Positions 12,176-23,039 of a DNA stretch of 64,000 nucleotides are shown piece after piece. Origin of the DNA: Owenia fusiformis. Lineage: Eukaryota > Annelida > Polychaeta > Sabellida > Oweniidae. The stretch covers positions 188,001 to 252,000 of the forward strand of contig CAIIXF020000346.1 in NCBI GenBank assembly GCA_903813345.2. The letters are read 5' to 3'. Under the pieces are notes generated by a model that was given only the letters and a program-made list of their open reading frames with translations, had not been told where the DNA came from and ran no database searches. The translations under genes and the position numbers were made by a program. Position 1 is the stretch's first letter. Every line of letters begins with the position of its first letter.

Positions 12176-13411
12176 TCAAGTATGAATTCTATAATGTCTG
12201 TTAAGACTAGACTTATGAGAAAATCGTCTAGAGCAAACATCGCATTTAAAGTTCTTTTCCCTGGTATGGATTTTATAATGTGAGCTCAGATGCGACTTTC
12301 GTCCAAAGCTTTTAGAGCAAACATCACACTTGAAGTTCTTTTCTCCAGTGTGAATGATATAATGTTTGTCAAGATGTGCCTTTTGCTTAAATCTTTTAGA
12401 ACAAACATTACACTTGAAGTTCTTTACTCCAGTATGAACTTTATAATGTAAGTTGAGAGTAGAACTATACGCAAATGATTTGAAACAAACATTGCATTTG
12501 AACCTCTTTTCTCCAGTATGACTGCTATAATGTTCTTTGAGACTTGACTTGTGCCTAAATGGCTTAGAACAAATATCGCATTTAAAGTTCTTTTCTCCAG
12601 TATGAATTCTATTATGCCTGACAAGATGAGCCTTTTGCCTAAATGTTTTGAAACAAATATCACATTTGAAGTTTTTTTCTCCAGTATGTATATGATAATG
12701 TTTGGTAAGATTGGACGATTATGTAAATGTTTTAGAACAGATTTCACATTTGAAGTTATTTTTTTCAGTATGTATATTATAATGTTGGTTCAGACTCGAT
12801 TTTAGAGTAAATGCTTTAGAACAAACATCACATTTGAAAGTCCTTTCTCCAGTATGAATTCTGTAATGTAAGTTAAGATTATACTTTTCTGTAAATGATT
12901 TAGAACAAACATCACATTTGAAGTTCTTTTCTCCAGTATGAATTCTAAAATGTCTATCAAGACCAGATTTTTGTATAAATGGCTTAGAACAAACCCCACA
13001 TTTGAAGTTCTTTTCTCCAGTATGAATTCTATAATGTGTATTAAGCTGTGACTTTTGTGTAAATGTTCTAAAACAAACATTACATTTGAAGTTTTTTTCT
13101 CCAGTATGGATTATATGATGTCTGCTCAGTTTTGACTTTTCCGTAAATGTCTTGAAACAAACATCACATTCGAAGTTCGTTTCTCGAGTATTTCCAGTAT
13201 GGATTTTAAAGTGTCTTGAAAGACCACACTTAAATGTAAATGTTTTAGAACAAAGATTACATTTGAAGTTTTTTTCTCCTGTATGAATTCTATAATGTAG
13301 GTTAAGATGCGACTTTTGTGCAAATGTTTTAGAGCAAACATTACATTTGAAGTCCTTCACTTCCGTATGCATTCTATAATGTGTCATTAGATTAGACTTG
13401 CGTTTGTGCAC
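12176..13411 (-). pseudogene. C2H2 zinc-finger array with in-frame stop
   Basis: Reading the minus strand in one frame gives the end of a first finger (histidine half only), 7 complete C2H2 fingers, one finger interrupted by TAA at 12719-12721 (reads CSKTFT-stop-SSNLTKH), then 6 more well-formed fingers in the same frame, ending at a TGA (12176-12178) that replaces the linker glycine. Downstream of that stop the finger DNA is frameshifted. The 5' end has no ATG: upstream of the first histidine half is a TGA. The linker between fingers 2 and 3 has three extra residues (TGNTRETN). Thus the array is truncated at the front and broken in the middle, most simply a pseudogene. Alternatives are a 5' exon spliced in and a shortened product ending at 12719, or a sequencing error at the stop. 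Confidence 0.75.
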
Positions 13412-13584
13412 TCAATACCCGACTTTATAAGATATATTACAAAAATATGTTCTCCTTTGTGGCCGTATACTAGTACCCTTACATGTATATCATCTGTTAT
13501 AAATTAATGTAACAATAGAAGTGTCATTCTTCATCAAGCAAATATAATTATTTACCATAATCATATTACTATTTATCACACTTT

Positions 13585-13912
13585 CAGCTGGGCCATCGGC
13601 ATTGTTTATTCTATACCATTAGTATATCAGGTAGGACCTTACCCCATGTACCATTATCCATAATTTCAGCTGGGCCATCGGCATTGTTTACTCTATACCA
13701 TTAGTATATCAGGTAGGACCTTACCCCATGTACCATTATCCATAATTTCAGCTGGGCCATCGGCATTGTTTATTCTATACCATTAGTATATCAGGTAGGA
13801 CCTTACCCCATGTACCATTATCCATAATTTCAGCTGGGCCATCGGCATTGTTTATTCTATACCATTAGTATATCAGGTAGGACCTTACCCCATGTATCAT
13901 TGTTCAAAATGT
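13585..13912. repeat. 82-bp tandem repeat, 4 copies
   Basis: Units begin 'cagctgggccatcggcattg' at 13585, 13667, 13749 and 13831, almost identical. On the minus strand each unit can read INNADGPAEIMDNG, resembling the ADGVINN heptads at the N-terminus of the zinc-finger protein at 20891-21946, and is followed by TGGG|GTAAGG, a good splice-donor sequence. In another frame each unit reads MPMAQL. It lies 170 bp upstream of the broken finger array, so it may be a multiplied relic of that gene's 5' exon. 82 is not a multiple of three, so the array cannot be read through. Confidence 0.8.
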
Positions 13913-15950
13913 ATTCCATAGTAAGTTCAAAATGTGACTTATATGTGCCTTAATTAAGAATTGCTTAGTTCACTTGGTAAATGTATGTATCTATAGTCCA
14001 AATATATGCAGTATTTTGAATATACACGCACATCTATATTCAATGACGGTGGATTCTATAGCTAATAATTTGACATACTTGTCCTCTTGAATTCACATTC
14101 CACTAGAGGTCATCCATCAAAGGGCTTTTCATCCGACGCATCATTTTCTGTTGCAATTTATTTAATTTGAAATACGGTAGCTTATTGATGTCTGATATTA
14201 TCATAGTATTATAATAGAATAGTATAATGCCGTGACTTATGTCGGAACACAGATTCTTTCTTGCATAATGTTTACAGAATGTCCCTTAAAGACAGAGCCT
14301 CCACTATAAAAGCAGCTTGACCAGTAAAAATGGAGTCATTCTAAATTTGAAAATATTAGGAATATGAAAAATTCTAATCAAGAGGAATGATTTTGATTTT
14401 CTGTTAGTTGTAGCCAACAGATCACCATAAAAATTGTCACAGATGTTTATGAATACATTCTCCTTGAAATCTATTAATCAATTATTGCAATTATGCATTA
14501 CTTTTTTAGAAATCCTTATTTGAAAATTGGTAATTTTTTTAATTAAGAGGAGCGGCCTAATTCAAATTTCAACCAATGAGGTGAGGTATTCAGGGTCACA
14601 TGATGTAAAGTTTGTTTGTAAATCTTTCAAAAGCACATGTTATAAGTACCATTTCAATAAAACATACTACTGTTAATCATAAGAAATGTGTCATTTACTT
14701 ACCTACATATGGTATATTAAAGATATGACTCCAAAGACATTATATAATTACAAAATCCAATGTATTTGCTTGATGTAAAAGACTTCAAGATAACTGTATA
14801 CTGTTCCAAAGACTTGAGATTACTACAATGTACTTGGCCATGGTTCACTTGGCTAACATTGATATAAGAAACTCATCTATTGCCTTTTCTAGACTTTGAT
14901 GATTTTACAAAAGTTTCTTTCTGCACAAACTTGCTTTTACGAGTACTTTCTGCAAGTCAATGTGAAGAAAGCTCTGTCTTTAATTTATTGTTTCATATCC
15001 TGTTAGTTCAATCTTGAACATCAGCACTCTATTTTTCTGATGGTTGAGACATGTTCACTGTATAATGACTGTGTAAGAATGAGGTCTCCTGAACAACACA
15101 AGGACAAATTCACTATGTTTGATGTTCCATTTGTCCAAAAACCTGTTTATAAAGGTTTTTACCTTAAAGAAAATTTATAAGAATGGGTCTCATATGGAAC
15201 AACCCTAGGAAATGGGACAATTCATTATCTCTTACCATTTGCATATGGTTACATAAATATAAAAGATCATCAATTTCAAATTTGGAGACACCCTGGTACA
15301 ACATGGTAATAGAGGTTGAAAAGTGCAGAATTATTGCATAAATGAAGGGAATGACTTAGTGCAACCCTTTGTGGTAGGTAGGGACCAGATGAAAGAACCA
15401 ATACAAGTTTTCAATTTGTACAGAATTTATTTCCCATACATTTCAAGCTTTTGTGCTGGTATCTACATTTAATTCTTGAAATGACCCCAAAAGCAATTGC
15501 TTTATGATATCAAATTTAAATGTTAGGGATTATTAGAACATGAATCAATTTACCTAAAGGAGACCTACATTTACTTTACATATATTAACTGGAAAATCTA
15601 TGTAGCAAGCATAACAAAATGTATGAAGACTCTTGGTTAAAAAAATGTTGGTCAATTGCTATCATTCAGTTCATGTTCACTGACTGTAAAGTATGAAATT
15701 ATAACATGTGCTTTTGTTATGTTTAAAAACATAAATATTATCCCATAAAGCATCACTATTAGCTGATTGGATAAGGATTTGATTGACAAGCCTAATGGAT
15801 GTGACTTGCCTTATAAGGTCTAATGAGCAACCAGGTGGTTCAGAAAGTCTGTCTTTAATTGCTGGAATATAATATCTTCACCTGTGATCCTTTGTGATTC
15901 AAATGCTAGTTCCGGAATGGTGCAGTTTCTCTCTAACAGATTTTAAGTCT
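13913..15950. other. No supported gene
   Basis: About 2 kb of AT-rich sequence. I found no long ORF, tandem array, inverted repeat or RNA gene that I could support. Confidence 0.4.
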
Positions 15951-15952
15951 CT

Positions 15953-16068
15953 ATTATCTGCACAGTTATAAGCTTTAGCTGATATGTGTCCCAAGTACAC
16001 TTATACAATTGTTCATAATCATTGTTAATATTTGCACACAAATCAGCTAAAGCTTATTGTGCGGATAA
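15953..16068. repeat. Imperfect inverted repeat (~35-bp arms)
   Basis: 'attatctgcacagttataagctt...' at 15954 and its near reverse complement at 16034-16068 ('...aagcttattgtgcggataat') face each other across about 45 bp. Looks like a MITE end or foldback core. Confidence 0.55.
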
Positions 16069-16137
16069 TATCTACATGTACAGTACGGTATATCTTAAGT
16101 GTATTAATTTAACCATTGTTAGGCCATAATATTATAA

Positions 16138-16274
16138 GTTATTGAATGATTAGAAGTGCAATACAGGATATATTCTGCTCGAGAATTCCGTATTGGAACG
16201 AGACGAAGTTGAGTTCCAATACAGAATATCGAGACAGAATATATCTTGTATTGCACTTCAAATCATTCAATAAC
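16138..16274. repeat. Foldback element, 40-bp arms
   Basis: 16138-16177 and 16235-16274 are reverse complements with 2 mismatches in 40. The spacer itself continues the hairpin ('gtattggaac' / 'gttccaatac'), so almost the whole 137 bp is self-complementary. Confidence 0.85.
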
Positions 16275-16449
16275 GTTTTTATCGTGTGATCCTCGGTATT
16301 GCCACTGAGATTGTCCCCCCCGTACCAATATTTTCTGTATTGCGACGGAGATGATCAACGGGGACAATCTCAGTAGCAATACAGGTTGGTACAGCACAAG
16401 AACTGACCAATCAGAGGGCTTCATTTTACAGATCATACGATAAAAATGT
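16274..16449. repeat. Second foldback, nested arms
   Basis: Outer arms 'cgtttttatcgtgtgatc' (16274) and 'gatcatacgataaaaatg' (16432-16449) enclose inner arms 'tattgccactgagattgtcc' (16298) and 'ggacaatctcagtagcaata' (ending about 16381). It directly abuts the preceding foldback, so the two may be halves of one composite element. Confidence 0.7.
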
Positions 16450-16560
16450 GAATGTAATGTTGGCGTAATCTTTGAATAGGTTTCATTGCCCCCTGCTATT
16501 CAAATTAGTAGTTTAAAAGCTATGTATGCAGTTAAGAAACAATATTAAGTCCATTTGGCA

Positions 16561-18122
16561 TTACCCACACTACCCTACCTCGATCGCGCATGCGCGAATC
16601 TTTTGGCTTTCAAACATGTCGCTTTTGAGTATATCGACTGCTTAGTCAAAAGGTTAATACGTTTGGTGCTCGGAGTGAGTCAATATTGCTATTCGCTACA
16701 CTTCAGTGGTGCAATAGTGAAGTCCATGTTCCAAGTTATATGATAGTTGAAGAAATAATGTAAATAATATCGTTTTAAATCTTTAAATATTTGATATGTC
16801 ATAGTAAACGGTACACAGCTGCAAAAGTTGATCAATACAGGGTACAAGGAATGTAAATTGTTCAATAGTACAGGGAGCGAGAAAGTAAGCTGATTATACA
16901 GACATACTATGTCCCGACCTCATGTACATTTACGTTGCAAACAGTGAAAGTAATGCTAAAAAGGCCGCCTGTTGATGCTTTGAGGTGTCATCAATTGTTA
17001 TTTAATCCAAATAAAGTAAACATTATTTTGTAGATTTAGACACGGGCTTTCAAGTCGTATGCATTTTAGTCATTAAATTAACAAGAACACTAGATTATAC
17101 GTGTTACTAGAGTCCATTTCACTGCTTCATTTCGTCAGTAGAACGGCAAATATAAGAAATTGGGAGACCATTGTGCAATAATATATGGTAAAGTATATTC
17201 ATAATGTACATGAATGACATTTGTATATCTTGGATTGCTTCTAGTTTGGCTTATAAAGTGTGTGGCCTCTTATATTTGGATGTTTCTCTGCCATGTTATT
17301 TTCAATATGATTAACATGGCTGAAATTCTTCAAATTACAAGACGGCACAGGCTTATTGCACAAAAAACTAAAAAATCTGAAATATACAAATGTCATTCAT
17401 GTACATTATGAATATACTTTTCCATATACTATTGCACAATGGTCTCCCAATTTCTTATTTTTGCCGTTCTACTGACGAAATGAAGCAGTGAAATGGACTC
17501 TAGGGTATCAAATTGAAATAAAATAACGAAATTAAATATCAACACGTTAATGATAAATGACTATCCGCTATCAGTATTAATGACTATTTGCTACTCAGAA
17601 TAATTAAAATTGCCTGAACTACATATGAAGAATCTTTCTATAGAACCCCTTGAATGGTCTAATTCACTACCGTCCTAAAAACCATTCAAAATGTTTTGTT
17701 CAAATTCACCAAAATACAGTTGACTAACATACTAGAAAACGTATCCACCTATAACACGATGACACGCAGTTTAAACAACAGTTAACTGTTTTTTTTGTTA
17801 CATATCAATGTAACATTTTCGAAGGGACACTTACATGCTCCCTGTACGTTGATAGATTTACTGAAATGTATCGTGTATTGCATTTGGTTTTGCTTCACTG
17901 CGCCCACTATTATCTATCTTTGCCTATAGTGTTTTTTTGCCAACAATATTCTACACACTCCTTGATGAAACAATTCTATGTCTGGTAGAACACTAGAAAT
18001 ATATGTAAAATGTATTTTACGTTCAGAAATATGGAATGAAACCCACGTCCTCCATTTGCAACTAAGCTGTACCCTGTTTCCCTTTTAAACGTGGTCACGT
18101 GCCGTGGTAGGGTAGTGTGTTA
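16561..18122. mobile_element. Candidate Harbinger-like element (TTA-flanked)
   Basis: Inverted ends CACACTACCCTACC (from 16566) and GGTAGGGTAGTGTG (ending 18119) are flanked by TTA on both sides, matching the 3-bp TWA target preference of PIF/Harbinger elements. The interior has no transposase and carries a nested foldback at 17107-17503. The termini are short, so assignment is tentative. Confidence 0.4.
17107..17503. repeat. Foldback element with ~125-bp arms
   Basis: CTAGAGTCCATTTCACTGCT at 17107 continues to about 17232 and is matched as an inverted copy from about 17378 to 17503, ending AGCAGTGAAATGGACTCTAG. The loop is about 145 bp. The ends CTAG...CTAG could include a target duplication. 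The 65-codon ORF over it is a by-product. Confidence 0.85.
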
Positions 18123-18195
18123 CCATGTAAATTTTAAAGCTAAAGTTTATAAAGCTTAAGTTAACTGTGAGAATAAATTTGCTGTATTAAGTGCA

Positions 18196-18611
18196 TTAAA
18201 GGCAGAATCAGATTTATGGGGGTGACAAAATTACAAGCAACATGTACAATTGACCTTCCAATCTATTCCTTACAATATCAAATACAATATCTCCCAAAAG
18301 ATTCACAATATGTTATAAATTGGTGAAGTTATTAATGATTCAAAGTGCAAAAATGGGCGAAAAATGTTTAAATTCCCCCAAATAATAAGAATGGTAAGCA
18401 TTCTTATAGAAGAATAATACATTATTGTAAAAATCTTCAGTTTTCCAGAATAAAGTATGCAATTTTGGAATTTTTAGAAAATAGACAGGACAAGGAATGA
18501 CACGAGCCCAAAATATTCTAAAATTGAAACAATTTTTTGTTTTACCTGCTCGCTATATCCTGAGACTAACATGTTTATGTTAGTCTCAGCTATATCCGAT
18601 CCTCTCTTTAA
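18196..18611. mobile_element. TTAA-flanked MITE B, copy 1 (interrupted)
   Basis: Reverse-oriented relative of 24754-25136. Flanked by TTAA, with terminal repeats of the form AAAG..AGAATCAGA at one end; the other end (...CGATCCTCTCTTTAA) is a diverged match. It is 37 bp longer than expected because a 28-bp palindrome plus a 9-bp duplication sits at 18561-18597. Confidence 0.7.
18552..18597. repeat. 28-bp palindrome between 9-bp direct repeats
   Basis: GCTATATCC (18552-18560), then a palindrome with 12-bp arms TGAGACTAACAT / ATGTTAGTCTCA and a 4-bp loop (18561-18588), then GCTATATCC again (18589-18597). The sister MITE at 24754-25136 lacks the insert, so it was added after the MITE family spread. 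Confidence 0.85.
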
Positions 18612-18732
18612 TTTAACGTTTTACCCTGAGCGCAGAGTCAAGTTATAAACTACTGAAGACGAAGCTCTTTTAAGAAGCGAAGTTGAACGAATGCAAAGGG
18701 TATTAACTTTTGTTCATGATGCATTTATTGCA

Positions 18733-19975
18733 GTTGGCCTTATCAGTACAACAAAGAACACAGTTGGCCTTATCAGTACAACAAAGAACACAGTTGGCCT
18801 TATCAGTACAACAAAGAACACAGTTGGCTTTATCAGTACAACAAAGAACACAGTTGGCCTTATCAGTACAACAAAGAACACAGTTGGCCTTATCAGTACA
18901 ACAAAGAACACAGTTGGCTTTATCAGTACAACAAAGAACACAGTTGGCCTTATCAGTACAACAAAGAACACAGTTGGCCTTATCAGTACAACAAAGAACA
19001 CAGTTGGCTTTATCAGTACAACAAAGAACACAGTTGGCCTTATCAGTACAACAAAGAACACAGTTGGCCTTATCAGTACAACAAAGAACACAGTTGGCCT
19101 TATCAGTACAACAAAGAACACAGTTGGCCTTATCAATACAACAAAGAACACAGTTGGCCTTATCAGTACAACAAAGAACACAGTTGGCCTTATCAGTACA
19201 ACAAAGAACACAGTTGGCCTTATCAGTACAACAAAGAACACAGTTGGCCTTATCAGTACAACAAAGAACACAGTTGGCCTTATCAGTACAACAAAGAACA
19301 CAGTTAGCCTTATCAGTACAACAAAGAACACAGTTGGCCTTATCAGTACAACAAAGAACACAGTTGGCCTTATCAGTACAACAAAGAACACAGTTGGCCT
19401 TATCAGTACAACAAAGAACACAGTTGGCCTTATCAGTACAACAAAGAACACAGTTGGCCTTATCAGTACAACAAAGAACACAGCTGGCCTTATCAGTACA
19501 ACAAAGAACACAGTTGGCCTTATCAGTACAACAAAGAACACAGTTGGCCTTATCAGTACAACAAATAACACAGTTGGCCTTATCAGTACAACAAAGAACA
19601 CAGTTGGCCTTATCAGTACAACAAAGAACACAGTTGGCCTTATCAGTACAACAAAGAACACAGTTGGCCTTATCAATACAACAAAGAACACAGTTGGCCT
19701 TATCAGTACAACAAAGAACACAGTTGGCCTTATCAGTACAACAAAGAACACAGTTGGCCTTATCAGTACAACAAAGAACACAGTTGGCCTTATCAGTACA
19801 ACAAAGAACACAGTTGGCCTTATCAGTACAACAAAGAACACAGTTAGCCTTATCAGTACAACAAAGAACACAGTTGGCCTTATCAGTACAACAAAGAACA
19901 CAGTTGGCCTTATCAGTACAACAAAGAACACAGTTGGCATTATCAGTATAACAAAGAACACAGTTGGCCTTATCA
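18733..19975. repeat. 30-bp minisatellite, 41 copies plus partial
   Basis: Exact 30-bp register throughout (unit 'gttggccttatcagtacaac' plus 'aaagaacaca'). Because 30 is divisible by three and the unit has no stop in three of its frames, long ORFs appear on both strands (plus 18691-20007 and 18710-19951, minus 18714-19976). They are treated as by-products. Shared variants show history: units 4, 7 and 10 carry ggctt (a 3-unit higher-order pattern), and rare variants at units 14 and 20 recur at 32 and 38, an 18-unit (540-bp) duplication. Confidence 0.95.
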
Positions 19976-20007
19976 CTATGAGAAAACGGCCTTTGTTAAC
20001 AGGTTAA

Positions 20008-20744
20008 CCCTTTGAATGCATTGACACCTAAGTTGAGGAGCTTATGATATAACCTCGATGAATATTAAATATATGAGAATAGAAATAATTATGTGTAAAA
20101 TAACAATTAAAATGCAATTACTTTTTACTGAGTTATAGCAAAAATACAAAACAACATACATTACAATAGACACTGTTTCCGGCCGAATATACTTTATTTA
20201 CACAATTTAATATTCAGCAACATATCCCATAACCAAATATAGTTCACTGTAGTTATTTCATGGGTTTTACCTTCCTACAATCCACCTTATGATTATGAAA
20301 GTAATAATAGTCTAAAACATATGACCGTCAATGTAATTATGTTTTCATTGTCGAATTAGTATTGATGAATTTTAAAGAACTTTTAAACGTACAACAGATT
20401 TACACGCAGTATGAACAAACCAATAATAAGTCCATGTTTAATCTAAAGAATATATATAATTGAAACAAAACTTTTGAGGAATGATAATAAGTCAACAATG
20501 CACTGAGTCCATGGCTTAAATCTTTAATTCAAGCCTATTGGCATATAATCCATTAGTGACATATAGTACAAACAAAGCATTGAATCTAGTAATTTTCACA
20601 ATGGCAACACTTCATTGAAGAAACTAAAATACAGACAGGTAGGTCATTTGACAGCAGCACAATTTCCATCCAATTTCTAAACAGCCCTATTAAAAGTGTA
20701 TATTGAAAAATAATAGTTATAGTAAAAGGTTTATAGAGGTTCAC
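20008..20744. other. No supported gene
   Basis: AT-rich sequence between the minisatellite and the third zinc-finger gene; no repeat, RNA or coding evidence. It would hold the 3' UTR of the minus-strand finger gene. Confidence 0.4.
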
Positions 20745-20890
20745 AGACTTTTGTTTCTCCAGTATGAATTCTATAATGCCTGTTTAGATTGTAATTTCGC
20801 GTAAATGTCTAAGAACAGACATCACATTTGAAGAACTTTTCTCAAGTATGAATTTTATGATGTAAGTTTAGATGAAAAAATTTGGAAGAG
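20745..20890 (-). pseudogene. Decayed terminal zinc fingers
   Basis: Minus-strand remnants of two further fingers (for example FKCDVCS followed by a stop, and NRHYRIHTGE) lie out of frame just after the stop codon of the upstream finger gene, showing that the array once extended at least two fingers further. Confidence 0.75.
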
Positions 20891-21946
20891 TCAAACATCA
20901 CATTTGAAGTTTTTTCCTCCAGTATGAATTCTATAATGTCTGTTCAGACTAGACTTTCGTGAAAACAGTCTAGAACAAACATCACATTTGAAGTTCTTTT
21001 CTCCGGTATGAATTCTATAATGCAAGGTAAGAGAAAACTTTTCTCTAAAAGTTTTAGAACAAACATCACATTTGAAGTTCTTTTCCCCGGTATGAATTCT
21101 ATAATGCCTGTTAAGAGTAGCCTTTCTAATAAATGGCTTCGAACAAACATCACATTTGTAGTTCTTTTCTCCAGTATGAATTTTAATGTGTTGAGTAAGA
21201 TCATCATTTTGTGCAAATGTTTTAGAACATACATCACATCTGAAATTCTTTTCACCAGTATGAATGCCAAAGTGACGGCGAAGATGTGATTTGGACATAT
21301 ATGTTTTAGAACAAACATCACATTTGAAGTTCCTTTCCCCAGTATGAATTTTACAATGTCTGTTAAGACTAGACCTATCTATAAATGTTTTAAGGCAAAC
21401 ATCACATTTGAATTTCTTTACTCCAGTATGAATTAGAGTGTGTTTAGTGAGATAATATTTTCGTGTAAATTGTTTAGAACAAATATCACACTTGGAGTAA
21501 TTTTCCCCTGTATGTGTTTTATGATGAAATTGAAGATGTGACTTTTGCATAAATGTTTTAAGACAAATATCACATTTGAAGTTCTTTTCTCCAGTATGGA
21601 TTTTATAATGTTGCACCAGTACAGACTTCCATTTGAATGCTCTATAGCATACATCGCAAGTATGTTCTTTTTTATGACCATTTGCTAGTTTCTTGATATC
21701 TCTTGTAATAATCTTTCCACCATCAGCATTATTTATCACATCATCAGCATTGTTTATCACACCATCAGCGTTATTTATCACACAATCAGCATCATGTATT
21801 ACACCATCGGCATTATTCATTACACGATCAGCATCATGTTTCACATCATCGTCATTACTTATCACACCATCAACACTACTTGCCATGCTACATGTCCCAT
21901 GGCCTATAATGTTTTCCATATTAAATGTAGATTCCAGATGTTGCAT
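20891..21946 (-). CDS. 9-finger C2H2 zinc-finger protein
   Basis: Encodes 351 residues. Residues 38-76 are five to six heptad repeats of the form ADGVINN, giving an acidic, asparagine-rich N-terminal segment. Nine complete C2H2 fingers follow from Cys97 with TGEKN linkers; finger 3 has the variant linker TGVKK. The tenth finger is cut after its first cysteine (FKCDV-stop): the codon for its second cysteine, TGT in the other fingers, reads TGA. Decayed finger DNA continues at 20745-20890, so the C-terminus has been shortened by mutation, but nine intact fingers make a functional DNA-binding protein plausible. No KRAB or BTB domain is seen. The ATG begins a frame open across N-terminus and fingers, without an intron. 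It belongs to the same lineage as the arrays at 6578-8557 and 12176-13411 (identical FKCD(V/I)C starts). Confidence 0.8.
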   Translation of the reverse strand: MQHLESTFNMENIIGHGTCSMASSVDGVISNDDDVKHDADRVMNNADGVIHDADCVINNADGVINNADDVINNADGGKIITRDIKKLANGHKKEHTCDVCYRAFKWKSVLVQHYKIHTGEKNFKCDICLKTFMQKSHLQFHHKTHTGENYSKCDICSKQFTRKYYLTKHTLIHTGVKKFKCDVCLKTFIDRSSLNRHCKIHTGERNFKCDVCSKTYMSKSHLRRHFGIHTGEKNFRCDVCSKTFAQNDDLTQHIKIHTGEKNYKCDVCSKPFIRKATLNRHYRIHTGEKNFKCDVCSKTFREKFSLTLHYRIHTGEKNFKCDVCSRLFSRKSSLNRHYRIHTGGKNFKCDV

Positions 21947-22225
21947 CTCTAAGTTAAAGTATTGCTTTAGTTTGTATATCTATATTTCCGTTGTACAGTA
22001 TTTATTGAATGAATTTCTTTGGACTAGTCTTATGCGGACACATTTATTCACTGATGGTGAACTTTCCAGTGCCCATGTATTTGTGCCATGTGACTGATAT
22101 GTTATTTCAAACGTTTTAATGTCGCAAATGTATGGCCATATTACCAATAGTAATTAAGTCTATTTTGGTATTCAGATAAGCTTAAGTTTTCAGTGAGAAT
22201 TAAAATCTCCAAATGAGCATGAATT

Positions 22226-22925
22226 GGAAGCCATAAGATACATAATGTTAACCCTTCGATACCTAGATATATCAAGATACATAATGTTAACCCTTTAATA
22301 CCTAGAGATAGTAAGATACATACTGTTAACCCTTTGATATCTAGAGATATTAAGATACATAATGTTAACCCTTTGATACATAGAGATAGTAAGATACATA
22401 CTGCTAACCCTTTGATATCTAGAGATATTAAGATACATAATGTTAACCCTTTGATACCTAGAGATAGTAAGATACATACTGTTAACCCTTTGATATCTAG
22501 AGATAATAAGATACATAATGTTAACCCTTTGATACCTAGATATATCAAGATACATAATGTTAACCCTTTGATACCTAGAGATAGTAAGATACATACTGTT
22601 AACCCTTTGATATCTAGAGATATTAAGATACATAATGTTAACCCCTTGATACCTAGAGATATTAAGATACATAATGTTAACCCTTCGATACCTAGAGATA
22701 ATAAGATACATAATGTTAACCATTTGATACCTAGAGATATTAAGATACATGGTTTTAACCCTTTGATACCCAAAGGTATAAAGATACATAATGTTAACCA
22801 CTTGATACCTAGAGATATTAAGATACATAATGTTAACCACTTGATACCTAGAGATATTAAGATGGATAATGTTAACCCTTTGATTTATAGAGATATTAAG
22901 ATACATAATGCTAACTCTTTGATAT
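22226..22925. repeat. 39-bp minisatellite, ~18 copies
   Basis: Unit 'aagatacataatgttaaccc' plus 'tttgatacctagagatatt'. In the first half two unit types alternate (cataatg/gatacct and catactg/gatatct), making a 78-bp higher-order repeat. The last units are more diverged. Long ORFs on both strands arise only because 39 is divisible by three. Confidence 0.95.
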
Positions 22926-23039
22926 TGAAGGTGGCCAATAATGTCTGTATTAACAGAAAGTAACAAAACAACACACCAGAAAAACATGCTTTGATGCTTT
23001 TTTGGCCTTCGGTAAGTTTTACTAGTTCAAAATACATTT

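Noticed and set aside
16555-16743. 62-codon plus ORF
   Set aside because: Overlaps the end of a candidate transposable element and shows no protein family features.
18733-19975. CRISPR-like array of 30-bp repeats
   Set aside because: Repeats are directly adjacent with no spacers, in a eukaryotic context; it is a minisatellite.
18691-20007. 438-codon ORF of VGLISTTKNT repeats
   Set aside because: It arises because the 30-bp unit has no stop in several frames; comparable ORFs exist in another plus frame and on the minus strand, so there is no evidence of coding.
22141-22987. 209-230-codon ORFs over the 39-bp minisatellite
   Set aside because: Same cause: a stop-free unit divisible by three, open in several frames on both strands.
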